From: Phellopilus nigrolimitatus
Taxonomy: Eukaryota > Basidiomycota > Agaricomycetes > Hymenochaetales > Hymenochaetaceae
DNA length: 54,974 bases
Assembly (NCBI GenBank): GCA_021029095.1
Contig: JAJOHG010000166.1
Span: forward strand, 1-54,974
Direction of reading: 5' to 3'
Notes under the pieces: generated by a model
The model's database searches: none
Told to the model about the DNA's origin: nothing
Seen by the model: the letters and a program-made list of their open reading frames with translations, nothing else
Position numbers and translations under genes: made by a program
Shown: piece after piece, positions 10,242-21,135 of the stretch
Numbering within the stretch: position 1 is the stretch's first letter
How the letters are laid out: the number at the start of each line of letters is the position of its first letter

Positions 10242-13200
10242 ATGTCCACATCTACCACCTCCGACTCGCAATCGACATTTTCCTTCGCTAAGCTCAACGA
10301 TAGCAACTATGCGACATGGAAACTCGAAATGCGAGCTGCTCTCCAAGCCAAGACTCTCTGGCGCATCGCTTCTGGCATTGCGACGAAACCATCAAAGGCA
10401 GAGGAGCAGGAGGCATGGGAGGAGAAATCAGAGCAGGCAGCTGGTTTTATCTACGGAAAACTCGAGCATGGCATGCAGATCCTAGTTCAGGACGATTTGG
10501 ATAACCCAGTGGAGATGTTGAAGAAGCTGAAGGAGCTTAACCAGCAGGACAATGCGGCATCGCGTTTTATTGCCTATGACGAGTTCTTCAGCATTGCCAA
10601 AGCCGAGGACGAGTCGCTCACTGCTCTCACTGCTCGCGTTGAGGAGTCGTTGCACAAGCTCAGGAATGCGCGCAGCTCCAAGCTCACCCTTGTCCAGTTT
10701 GAGGATGAGCTTGCGTCCATGTGTCTTATTCGCGCCCTCCCAGACGAGTACAAAGCCTTTCGATCTGCCCTCCTTCTCATGCCTACCTTCACCCTCGAGA
10801 CGGTCAAGAAAGCGTTCTTACAGGAGCAGAAAGCCAGTGGCCCTCGCGCTGCAGACTCTGCACTCGCTCTCAAGGCCTCTGTTCCACCCTCCAAATCGAC
10901 TTCATCGTCTTCCTCCTCGTCTCAGCCTCTTGTCTGCGATTTTTGCGGCATGAAGAACCACCTTGAAGCAACTTGCTACAAGCGTCGTGATGCGATGAAG
11001 GAGTTGAAGGACAAGAAGAAGAGGGGAGGCAAGGCAAAGGCAAATGCGGCGCAGGAGGATACAGAGTCGACTCAGTCTGCTGAGTTTGCTGGCAATGCAA
11101 GTACCCATGACTTCACCAATCCCAACTCGCCCCTCCTCTCTGATGCAGGATCTGACTGGATTGTTGATACAGGCGCCACTTGCCACATGACACCTCATCG
11201 TCATTGGTTTAATCAATATACCCCTAATCGCACACCCATCCGCCTCGCCAACAACGACGTTATTTACTCAGTTGGAATGGGGACTGTCCGCTTTCAACCA
11301 GTGGTCAATGGAAAGAAGGGTCGTCTGCTAGAGTTTGAGCGCGTTCTTCATGTACCAGATCTTCGAAACAATCTCCTCTCAGTCCTGTATTTAACTCGTG
11401 TCAAATCCTACATTGTCACTATCAAGTCTGATCAGATTCTCTTTCGTCGCAACGGCACTCTCCTCTTCACTGCTGCAATCAACACCAACTACGCCGCGTT
11501 CCTCAATGGACAAGTTGTGCCCATGACCCAATTCTCTGGCATGATTAGCACCTGTCCACTCGACTTAACGCTCTGGCATCGTCGATTTGCGCACTTAAAT
11601 CATGGGGATGTCAAGAGACTGATCGATCATGACATGGTTAAGGGGATTATTGTGAAGTCTATGGAGTTGCCTGACCCAATCTGCGAGCCTTGCATTGCAG
11701 GCAAGCAGCATAGGTCGAATGTCTCAAGACTTGCATCGCATCGTTCTACTGGTCTGTTGCAGCTGGTCCACTCTGATGTGCATGGCCCTCTGCCAGTTCA
11801 AACTCGGCACTGGTTATCGTTACTGGATCACATTCATTGATGATTTCAGTCGGCGCTGGGGAGTCATACCCCTTAAAAAGAAAAGCGATGCGTTTGACGC
11901 TTTCAAGCGCTACAAAGCACATGCAGAGAACCAGCTCAACCTGAAGATCAAAGCGACGCGCGATGACAAGGGAGGAGAGTACATGCCCAAGGCATGGGAG
12001 CAATTCTGCATTTCTGAAGGGATTCACCGGCAACACACTGTTCGTGATGAACCCCACCAGAATGGAGTAGCTGAGCGAGCTAATCGTACTTTGGCTGAGG
12101 GCATTACCACCATGCTGAACGAAGCACACCTGCCTGCCAGTTTCTGGTGGGATGCGGTCAATGCTTTTGTTCATGTGCACAATTGCTCTCCTACTTCTGC
12201 TGTACAGGGCAAGACGCCCTATGAGCTGTGGCACAATTCCAAGCCGGATGTGTCGCATTTTCGAGTATTTGGCTGCACCTCCTATGTGCATGTCAAGAAA
12301 GACATGCGCAAACAGCTCCAGTCACACACGCAGAAATGCTCCTTCATTGGTTACCCTGAGAACTACAAAGGCTGGATTTTCTGGAACTCCATAACGCGCA
12401 AAGAGGTCATTAGTGACTCTGCTCAGTTTGATGAGCGTGTGTTCCCTGGAAATACCAGGTCTCCTGTCGATTTAAGGGTTCCAACTCCTCCAGAGGCTAC
12501 AGCTGTGCCGGAACAGGGGGGAGATGGCGATGTGGATGATGTTCCGCCACTTCTTCTCCCTGCTAATCCACCAGCTCCTCCTCCTCCTCGTCCTGCCACT
12601 CCTCCTGCTCGTCCCCCACCAGCTCCAGTTACTCCTCCCTTTCGTCCTGCACCACCTCCGGTGACTCCAACTCGGCCTGCTGTAAAGCGCGAGCGAGCTC
12701 CATCGGATGTCCCTCCTGACCCTCCTGTGTTCTCTCCCTCTGCTCACCCTCCTCCTGCGAAACGACCCAAGGAACCTCCTGCTCCCACTCCTGCACCTGA
12801 AGCGCCTTCTTGGCCTTCAACGTCTTGGCGCCCTCAGCCGCGTCCCTTGCATGGGTACAGAGATGCAGTCATTAATCCACTTGCAGATTATCCAGGTCGT
12901 CGCATTCCTAGGGCTCCAGCTGCACCAGCACCAGCAGCAGCACCTACACCTGAGCCTGTGATTGAGCGCAGTGACGAGTTAGACATCATGTCTGAGGATG
13001 AGATGCAGGCTGAGGCACTTATGTTTGCTGGGCTTATGGACTTTGGGGCAAATGCGGCACTTGAGGACTGCTACATCAGTTTTGAGGACGCACACAATCA
13101 TGTGTTGAAGTCTACAAACTGCTTTGAGCATGTCTTCTCTGCGGAAGTGCGCACCCAGTATGGTCCTGAGCCAGTACACTGGAGAGACATCAAGGGACGT

Positions 13201-14731
13201 CCTGACGCTTCCCTCTGGGAACAGGCTGCAATGGACGAGTTTATCAGTCTTGTTGAGAATGGCACCTTCACCCCAGTCAGACTTCCTTCTGGTCGCAAGA
13301 CCATTGGCTGTCGGTGGGTGTTCAAACTCAAGCGCAAGGCAGATGGCTCAGTGGACAGGCATAAGGCGCGATTGGTGGCAAAGGGTTACTCACAGCGCCC
13401 TGGCTTAGAGTTTGCACAGGTGTTTGCTCCTACTGCCAAGTGGGCTGCACTTCGCGCTATACTGGCCTTGGCTGCAATTGAGGACCTGGAGTTGTTCAGC
13501 ATTGACATCTCCACTGCGTTTCTCAATGGTGACTTGGATCATGACGTGTACATGGACCAACCAGAAGGGTTTGAGGAGTACTATGGCGCCGGCTTTGTGC
13601 TTAAGCTTGCTAAGGCAATCTATGGTCTTAAGCAAGCTGGGCGCCAATGGCACAAGAAACTCGACTCTGTGTTGAAGGGCATGGGCTTCTCTTTGGTTCG
13701 CTGCGACAACAGCATTTGGGTCTACAGACGCGACGATGTGCGCATCATCATTCCAGTCTATGTGGATGACATGACTATTGCTGCAAAGTCGAAGGAGCAA
13801 TTCTTGTTTGTCAAGCGCGAACTTGAAAAGCACTTCAAACTGCGCGACCTCGGCCCTACCTCCTTCCTACTTGGCGTCCATATTGAGAGAGACCGCTCAA
13901 TCCGATCCCTATCCCTATCTCAGCGCCAGTACATCACTGACTTACTTGAGCGCTTTGAAATGGCTGGATGCGGCGAGGTTTCTACTCCATTGCCAGAAGG
14001 CCATCGTCTCAGCAAGTCCATGGGTCCCCTCACTCCAGAAGAGATCGCATTCATGAAGACTGTCCCCTACAGGCAGCTGATTGGTGCACTCATGTATCTG
14101 GCTGTGGCAACGCGTCCTGACATCTCCTATGCGGTTGGACTTCTTGCGCGCTTCAGTTCCAATCCTGGTCCTGCTCACTGGAAGGCTGCAAAGCACTTGT
14201 GTTGTTATCTTCAGGGTACCAAAGACATGAAGCTGACTTATGCGCCTGACAAGAACTCGTCTGAATTGTTCACTACATTCACTGACGCGGACCATGGAGG
14301 GGATGAGGATGACTAGGCGCTCTACAAGCGGCCTGGTGGTTAAGATGGGAACTGGTGCTATCAGCTGGGCTAGTCGTCTTCAGACTATTGTGACACTCTC
14401 CACCACTGAAGCGGAATACATCTCTGCTGTCCAGGGTGGTCAGGAGATTATGTGGTTGCGCAACTTGTTCTCTGAATTTGGCTATGAGTTCAATGCGCCC
14501 TCCACACTCTATGTGGACAACCAATCTGCCCTTGCTGTTGCCAGAAACCCTGAACACCATGGACGGATGAAGCACCTGGACTTACGGCACTACTGGCTGC
14601 GCGATGTGGTTGAGTCGGGTCTCATTGACATTCGCTACCTCCCCACCAAGTCTATGCCGGCTGACATCATGACCAAGGCGCTCGGACGCGTGAAGGTGAT
14701 TGAAATGCGTGGCATGCTGGGTCTTTTGTGA
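10242..14731 (+). pseudogene. Element C gag-pol, two frame breaks
   Basis: Gag-pol of about 1,500 codons from the ATG at 10242 (MSTSTT), preceded by the ATG-free leader. Domains in order: gag (LTR-retrotransposon capsid type); zinc knuckle CDFCGMKNHLEATC; protease with WIVDTGATCHMT at about 11158; GAG-pre-integrase region with CEPC; integrase with D (HSDVHGP), D (TRDDKGGEY) and E (GVAERANRT); proline-rich linker; reverse transcriptase with YVDDM at about 13760; RNase H. An extra C at 11810 and an extra T at 14314 (creating TAG at 14314-14316) break the frame. Since the LTRs are identical, these are young mutations or sequencing errors, or the element was moved by another copy's proteins. Confidence 0.93.
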
Positions 14732-14750
14732 TTGACAGGCGTGTCAGATC

Positions 14751-14759
14751 AGGGGGGAG
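14751..14759 (+). promoter_or_regulatory. Polypurine tract of element C
   Basis: AGGGGGGAG lies directly before the 3' LTR, 20 bases after the pol stop. It is the expected primer site for plus-strand DNA synthesis. The same tract precedes the 3' LTRs of D, E and F. Confidence 0.85.
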
Positions 14760-15037
14760 TATTGGATATAGTATGATCTTGGACACTTTATTTCCTTTTA
14801 TTATTTTGCGTACCAGGTGACTTGAACTCCTGACTTGTTGTTCTGCGTCACCTGACATGTTGATGTATTATGTAATGCTTCCCTTGAAGCGGCAGAGTCC
14901 ATGGATGGTGCTCTCTATCTTTTGTACTCATCCATTGGACTCAGGCATGTTTAGTTTCCATAATATACTATCTTTTGTACTCATCCATTGGACTCAGGTC
15001 ACTGTCTGTGTTTGTTGTGAGACCACTCCGCCTCACA
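14760..15037 (+). repeat. Element C 3' LTR
   Basis: 278 bp, by eye identical to the 5' LTR at 8964-9241. It is followed by target duplication ATTCC. Confidence 0.93.
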
Positions 15038-15087
15038 ATTCCAAACACCCAAAATGATCAATGTATACACAGAATCGTCGCAAGACA
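15038..15087 (-). mobile_element. 50-bp remnant of element B leader
   Basis: It starts with the ATTCC target duplication of C and continues with B leader sequence (compare 32236-32285 in G). It is cut off by the 5' LTR of element D after ...CGCAAGACA. It shows that C and D both landed in the same leader, 50 bp apart. Confidence 0.9.
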
Positions 15088-15365
15088 TATTGGATATAGT
15101 ATGATCTTGGACACTTTATTTCCTTTTATTATTTTGCGTACCAGGTGACTTGAACTCCTGACTTGTTGTTCTGCGTCACCTGACATGTTGATGTATTATG
15201 TAATGCTTCCCTTGAAGCGGCAGAGTCCATGGATGGTGCTCTCTATCTTTTGTACTCATCCATTGGACTCAGGCATGTTTAGTTTCCATAATATACTATC
15301 TTTTGTACTCATCCATTGGACTCAGGTCACTGTCTGTGTTTGTTGTGAGACCACTCCGCCTCACA
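15088..15365 (+). repeat. Element D 5' LTR (C subtype)
   Basis: 278 bp, by eye identical to the LTRs of element C. The primer-binding site follows at 15366-15382, and the same five-codon upstream frame at 15370-15387. Confidence 0.93.
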
Positions 15366-16365
15366 GGTTATGAGCCCTGCGCTGTAACTTCACAACAACA
15401 TTCAGTACATCGTCGACAACCTCCTCCTTGATTTTCGTTCAAATCGGAGTTGATCTGGTCCCTCTGGAAGAGTTTCTGTCAACTGCAAAGTTCTGGGTGT
15501 TCGGATTGGGCTGTAATCGCAGGGTTGGGTTCTGTGGTGTGTCCGTCGTCTTTGTGTCGATTTTCGTGCCGCCATTCGCACTTGCTGGCACTCTACACCC
15601 CTCTGCTTCGACATCCATCCTTATCATCCTCTCATCTGCACTCTCTGCTTTTTGTCTCATCACTCGAAATCGGCTGGACGGATCGTGCTGAAACTTCGCA
15701 CGTCGTCTCCTTACTCTGGTCCCACTCATCGTACCAACTTGTGGCCGATTCGACTTCGAGTTGAGGGTGCTGCATCGATTTCGACTTTTGCAGTCTCTAT
15801 CTGTCTTTTTGTCTGCTCCCTGCATCGTTTCTGCATAGCGGACTCAGTTCTTGCTCGATCGCTCTGCGATTTCACACACGTGCTCGTGTTCACGTCGTCT
15901 CGGTGTGTGTTGATTTGCGTCTCAATCGCTCCACCCGTTCCCCCTCTGTGTCGCGTTTTGCGCGGTTTGCCAGCTCTGGTACCTGACAGTTCAGACCCAT
16001 TTCATTCCATTTGGTTGTTGTTGGATCAGATAGTCTATTGGTTGTGAAGCTCGACTGCAGGGCCTTAGTTTGCCCTTTGTGACGCTCTTTTGAGTGTTTA
16101 CTTAAGCCTAGAGCCTCTCTCAACCAGCGGTGCCTGCGGAGTCTTAACAGACTGACAGACCAGCACTGTCTTGCGACGATTCTGTGTATACATCGATCAT
16201 TTTGGGTGTTTGGAATCTGTTTGGCTTGTATTGACCTGATATCTGCAAATCGCGTAATTCGGCTTGTACACGTTTTCGGCCATCACGCCCCAACCGCTTG
16301 TCCGTTTGATCCCCAACTTCGCACTCTCACTCGCACCACCATCGTCTACCATCGCTCGCATCGTC

Positions 16366-19300
16366 ATGTCCACATCTACCACCTCCGACTCGCAATCGAC
16401 ATTTTCCTTCGCTAAGCTCAATGACAGCAACTATGCGACATGGAAACTCGAAATGCGAGCTGCTCTCCAAGCCAAGACTCTCTGGCGCATCGCTTCTGGC
16501 ATTGCGACGAAACCATCAAAGGCAGAGGAGCAGGAGGCATGGGAGGAGAAATCAGAGCAGGCAGCTGGTTTTATCTACGGAAAACTCGAGCATGGCATGC
16601 AGATCCTAGTTCAGGACGATTTGGATAACCCAGTGGAGATGTTGAAGAAGCTGAAGGAGCTTAACCAGCAGGACAATGCGGCATCGCGTTTTATTGCCTA
16701 TGACGAGTTCTTCAGCATTGCCAAAGCCGAGGACGAGTCGCTCACTGCTCTCACTGCTCGCGTTGAGGAGTCGTTGCACAAGCTCAGGAATGCGCGCAGC
16801 TCCAAGCTCACCCTTGTCCAGTTTGAGGATGAGCTTGCGTCCATGTGTCTTATTCGCGCCCTCCCAGACGAGTACAAAGCCTTTCGATCTGCCCTCCTTC
16901 TCATGCCTACCTTCACCCTCGAGACGGTCAAGAAGGCGTTCTTGCAGGAGCAGAAAGCCAGTGGCCCTCGTGCTGCAGACTCTGCACTCGCTCTCAAGGC
17001 CTCTGCTCCACCCTCCAAATCGACTTCATCGTCCTCCTCCTCGTCTCAGCCTCTTGTCTGCGATTTCTGCGGCATGAAGAACCACCTTGAAGCAACTTGC
17101 TACAAGCGTCGTGATGCAATGAAGGAGTTGAAGGACAAGAAGAAGAGGGGAGGCAAGGCAAAGGCAAATGCGGCGCAGGAGGATACAGAGTCGACTCAGT
17201 CTGCTGAGTTTGCTGGCAATGCAAGTACCCATGACTTCACAAATCCCAACTCGCCCCTCCTCTCTGATGCAGGATCTGACTGGATTGTTGATACAGGCGC
17301 CACTTGCCACATGACACCTCATCGTCATTGGTTCAACCAGTATACCCCCAATCGCACACCCATCCGCCTCGCCAACAACGACGTTATTTACTCAGTTGGA
17401 ATGGGGACTGTCCGCTTTCAACCAGTGGTCAATGGAAAGAAGGGTCGTCTGCTAGAGTTTGAGCGTGTTCTTCATGTACCAGATCTTCGAAACAATCTCC
17501 TCTCAGTCCTGTATTTAACTCGTGTCAAATCCTACATTGTCACTATCAAGTCTGATCAGATTCTATTTCGTCGCAACGGCACTCTTCTCTTCACTGCTGC
17601 AATCAACACCAACTACGCCGCGTTCCTCAATGGACAAGTTGTGCCCATGACCCAATTCTCTGGCATGGTTAGCACCTGTCCACTCGACTTAACGCTTTGG
17701 CATCGTCGTTTTGCACACCTGAATCATGGGGATGTCAAGAGACTGATTGATCATGACATGGTTAAGGGGATTATTGTGAAGTCTATGGAGTCGCCTGACC
17801 CAATCTGCGAGCCTTGCATTGCAGGCAAGCAGCATAGGTCGAATGTCTCAAGACTTGCATCTCATCGTTCTACTGGTCTGTTGCAGCTGGTCCACTCTGA
17901 TGTGCATGGCCCTCTGCCAGTTCAAACTCGGCATGGTTATCGTTACTGGATCACATTCATTGATGATTTCAGTCGGCGCTGGGGAGTCATACCCCTTAAA
18001 AAGAAAAGCGATGCGTTTGACGCTTTCAAGCGCTACAAAGCACATGCAGAGAACCAACTCAACCTGAAGATCAAAGCGACGCGCGATGACAAGGGAGGAG
18101 AATACATGCCCAAGGCATGGGAGCAATTCTGCATTTCTGAAGGGATTCACCGGCAACACACTGTTCGTGATGAACCCCACCAGAATGGAGTAGCTGAGCG
18201 CGCTAATCGCACTTTGGCTGAGGGCATTACTACTATGCTGAATGAAGCACACCTACCTGCCAGTTTCTGGTGGGATGCGGTCAATGCTTTTGTTCATGTG
18301 CACAATCGCTCTCCTACTTCTGCTGTCCAGGGCAAGACGCCTTATGAGCTATGGCACAATTCCAAACCGGATGTGTCGCATTTTCGAGTATTTGGCTGCA
18401 CCTCCTATGTGCATGTCAAGAAAGATATGCGCAAACAGCTCCAGTCACACACGCAGAAATGCTCCTTCATTGGTTACCCTGAGAACTACAAAGGCTGGAT
18501 TTTCTGGAACTCCATAATGCGCAAAGAGGTCATTAGTGACTCTGCTCAGTTTGATGAGCGCGTGTTCCCTGGAAATACCAGGTCTCCTGTCGATTTAAGG
18601 GTTCCAACTCCTCCAGAGGCTACAGCTGTGCCGGAACAAGGGGGAGATGGCGATGTGGATGATGTTCCGCCACTTCTTCTCCCTGCTAATCCACCAGCTC
18701 CTCCTCCTCGTCCTCCACCAGCTCCAGTCACTCCTCCCTTTCATCCTGCACCACCTCCGGTGACTCCAACTCGGCCTGCTGTAAAGCGCGAGCGAGCTCC
18801 ATCGGATGTCCCTCCTGACCCTCCTGTGTTCTCTCCCTCTGCTCACCCTCCTCCTGCGAAACGACCCAAGGAACCTCCTGCTCCCACTCCTGCACCTGAA
18901 GCGCCTTCTTGGCCTTCAACGTCTTGGCGCCCTCAGCCGCGTCCCTTGCATGGGTACAGAGATGCAGTGATTAATCCACTTGCAGATTATCCAGGTCGTC
19001 GCATTCCTAGGGCTCCAGCTGCACCAGCACCAGCAGCAGCACCTACACCTGAGCCTGTGATTGAGCGCAGTGACGAGTTAGACATCATGTCTGAGGATGA
19101 GATGCAGGCTGAGGCACTTATGTTTGCTGGGCTTATGGACTTTGGGGCAAATGCGGCACTTGAGGACTGCTACATCAGTTTTGAGGACGCACACAATCAT
19201 GTGTTGAAGTCTACAAACTGCTTTGAGCATGTCTTCTCTGCGGAGGTGCGCACCCAGTATGGTCCTGAGCCAGTACACTGGAGAGACATCAAGGGACGCC

Positions 19301-20828
19301 CTGACGCTTCCCTTTGGGAACAGGCTGCAATGGACGAGTTTATCAGTCTTGTTGAGAATGGCACCTTCACCCCAGTCAGACTTCCTTCTGGTCGTAAGAC
19401 CATTGGCTGTCGGTGGGTGTTCAAACTCAAGCGCAAGGCAGATGGCTCAGTGGACAGGCATAAGGCGCGATTGGTGGCAAAAGGTTACTCACAGCGCCCT
19501 GGCTTAGAGTTTGCACAGGTGTTTGCTCCTACTGCCAAGTGGGCTGCACTTCGCGCTATACTGGCCTTGGCTGCAATTGAGGACCTGGAGTTGTTCAGCA
19601 TTGACATCTCCACTGCGTTCCTCAATGGTGACTTGGATCATGATGTCTACATGGATCAGCCAGAAGGTTTGAGGAGTACTATGGCGCCGGTTTTGTGCTT
19701 AAGCTTGCTAAGGCGATCTATGGCTTGAAGCAGGCTGGGCGCCAATGGCACAAGAAACTCGACTCTGTGTTGAAGGGCATGGGCTTCTCTCTGGTACGCT
19801 GCGACAACAGCATTTGGGTCTACAGACGCGACGATGTGCGCATCATCATTCCAGTCTATGTGGATGACATGACCATTGCTGCAAAGTCAAAGGAGCAATT
19901 CCTGTTTGTCAAGCGCGAACTAGAAAAGCACTTCAAACTGCGCGACCTTGGCCCTACCTCCTTCCTGCTTGGCGTCCATGTTGAGAGAGACCGCTCAATC
20001 CGATCCCTATCCCTATCCCAGCGCCAGTACATCATTGACTTACTTGAGCGCTTTGAAATGACTGGATGCAGCGAGGTTTCCACTCCACTACCAGAAGGCC
20101 ATCGTCTCAGCAAGTCCATGGGTCCCCTCACTCCAGAAGAGATAGCATTCATGAAGACTGTCCCCTACAGGCAGCTGATTGGTGCACTCATGTATCTGGC
20201 TGTGGCAACGCGTCCTGATATCTCCTATGCGGTTGGACTTCTTGCACGCTTCAGTTCTAATCCTGGTCCTGCTCACTGGAAGGCTGCTAAGCACTTGTGT
20301 CGTTACCTTCAGGGTACCAAAGACATGAAGTTGACTTATGCACCTGACAAGAACTCGTCTGAATTGTTCACCACATTCACTGACGCGGACCATGGAGGGG
20401 ATGAGGACGACAGGCGCTCTACAAGCGGCCTGGTGGTTAAGATGGGAACTGGTGCTATCAGCTGGGCTAGTCGACTTCAGACTATTGTCACTCTCTCGAC
20501 CACTGAAGCGGAATACATTTCTGCTGTCCAGGGTGGTCAGGAGATTATGTGGTTGCGCAACTTGTTCTCAGAATTTGGCTATGAGTTCAATGCGCCCTCC
20601 ACACTCTATGTGGACAACCAGTCTGCCCTTGCTGTTGCCAGGAACCCTGAACACCATGGTCGGATGAAGCACCTGGACTTGCGGCACTATTGGCTGCGCG
20701 ATGTGGTTGAGTCGGGTCTTATTGACATTCGCTACCTCCCCACCAAGTCTATGCCGGCTGACATCATGACCAAGGCGCTTGGACGCGTGAAGGTGATTGA
20801 GATGCGTGGCATGCTAGGTCTTCTGTGA
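16366..20828 (+). pseudogene. Element D gag-pol, one frameshift
   Basis: Starts at the ATG at 16366 and has the same domain order as element C, with the protease DTGA site present. One T is missing in the run at 19668-19670 (compare element E at about 24149), which shifts the frame early in reverse transcriptase. The second part is open from about 19695 to 20828 and contains YVDDM and RNase H motifs. The proline-rich linker is shorter than in B, C and F. It shares IMRKEV and TGCSEV variants with element E. Confidence 0.92.
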
Positions 20829-20856
20829 TTGACAGGCGTGTCAGATCAGGGGGGAG

Positions 20857-21134
20857 TATTGGATATAGTATGATCTTGGACACTTTTATTCCTTTTATTA
20901 TTTTGCGTACCGGGTGACTTGAACTCCTGACTTGTTGTTCTGCGTCACCTGACATGTTGATGTATTACATAATGCTTCCCTTGAAGCGGCAGAGTCCATG
21001 GATGGTGCTCTCTATCTTTTGCACTCATCCATTGGACTCAGGCATGTTTAGTTTCCTTAATATATTATCTTTTGCACTCATCCATTGGACTCAGGTCATT
21101 GTCTGTGTTTGTTGTGAGACCACTCCGCCTCACA
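20857..21134 (+). repeat. Element D 3' LTR (E subtype)
   Basis: 278 bp, matching the LTR at 25340-25617. It is joined directly to gag sequence of element E (GAAGGAACTC...), with no leader between. Confidence 0.93.
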
Positions 21135-21135
21135 G

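Larger units (their letters stand above)
8964..15037 (+). mobile_element. Complete Ty1/copia element C
   Basis: The only complete element in the window, 6,074 bp. Its 5' LTR (8964-9241) and 3' LTR (14760-15037) look identical base for base. It has 5-bp target duplications ATTCC at 8959-8963 and 15038-15042. It is inserted in the leader of element B. Order is LTR, primer-binding site, leader, gag, protease, integrase, reverse transcriptase, RNase H, polypurine tract, LTR, which is the Ty1/copia order. Identical LTRs indicate recent insertion. Confidence 0.96.
15088..21134 (+). mobile_element. Ty1/copia element D, chimeric
   Basis: 6,047 bp with LTRs at 15088-15365 and 20857-21134. The 5' LTR and leader are almost identical to element C (one difference noticed over the leader). 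The 3' LTR is a different subtype, with CACTTTTATTCC, ACCGGGTGAC, ATTACATAAT and GCACTCATCC where the 5' LTR has CACTTTATTTCC, ACCAGGTGAC, ATTATGTAAT and GTACTCATCC. The flanks also disagree: AGACA on the left, GAAGG on the right. Both facts point to a recombinant, not a simple insertion. Confidence 0.93.

Noticed and set aside
10552..10953. Arg/Ser/Leu-rich frames of 60-130 codons opposite to or out of frame with gag in every element
   Set aside because: They are shadows of the gag frame: low-complexity composition, no independent conservation, and present in all copies for the same reason.
11063..11193. The 131-bp segment missing from A and B read as a removable intron
   Set aside because: It lacks GT-AG ends, its removal shifts the frame, and it contains the protease active site.
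11695..11840. Programmed frameshift between two halves of element C gag-pol
   Set aside because: B, D, E, F and G read straight through the same place. C simply has one extra C at 11810.
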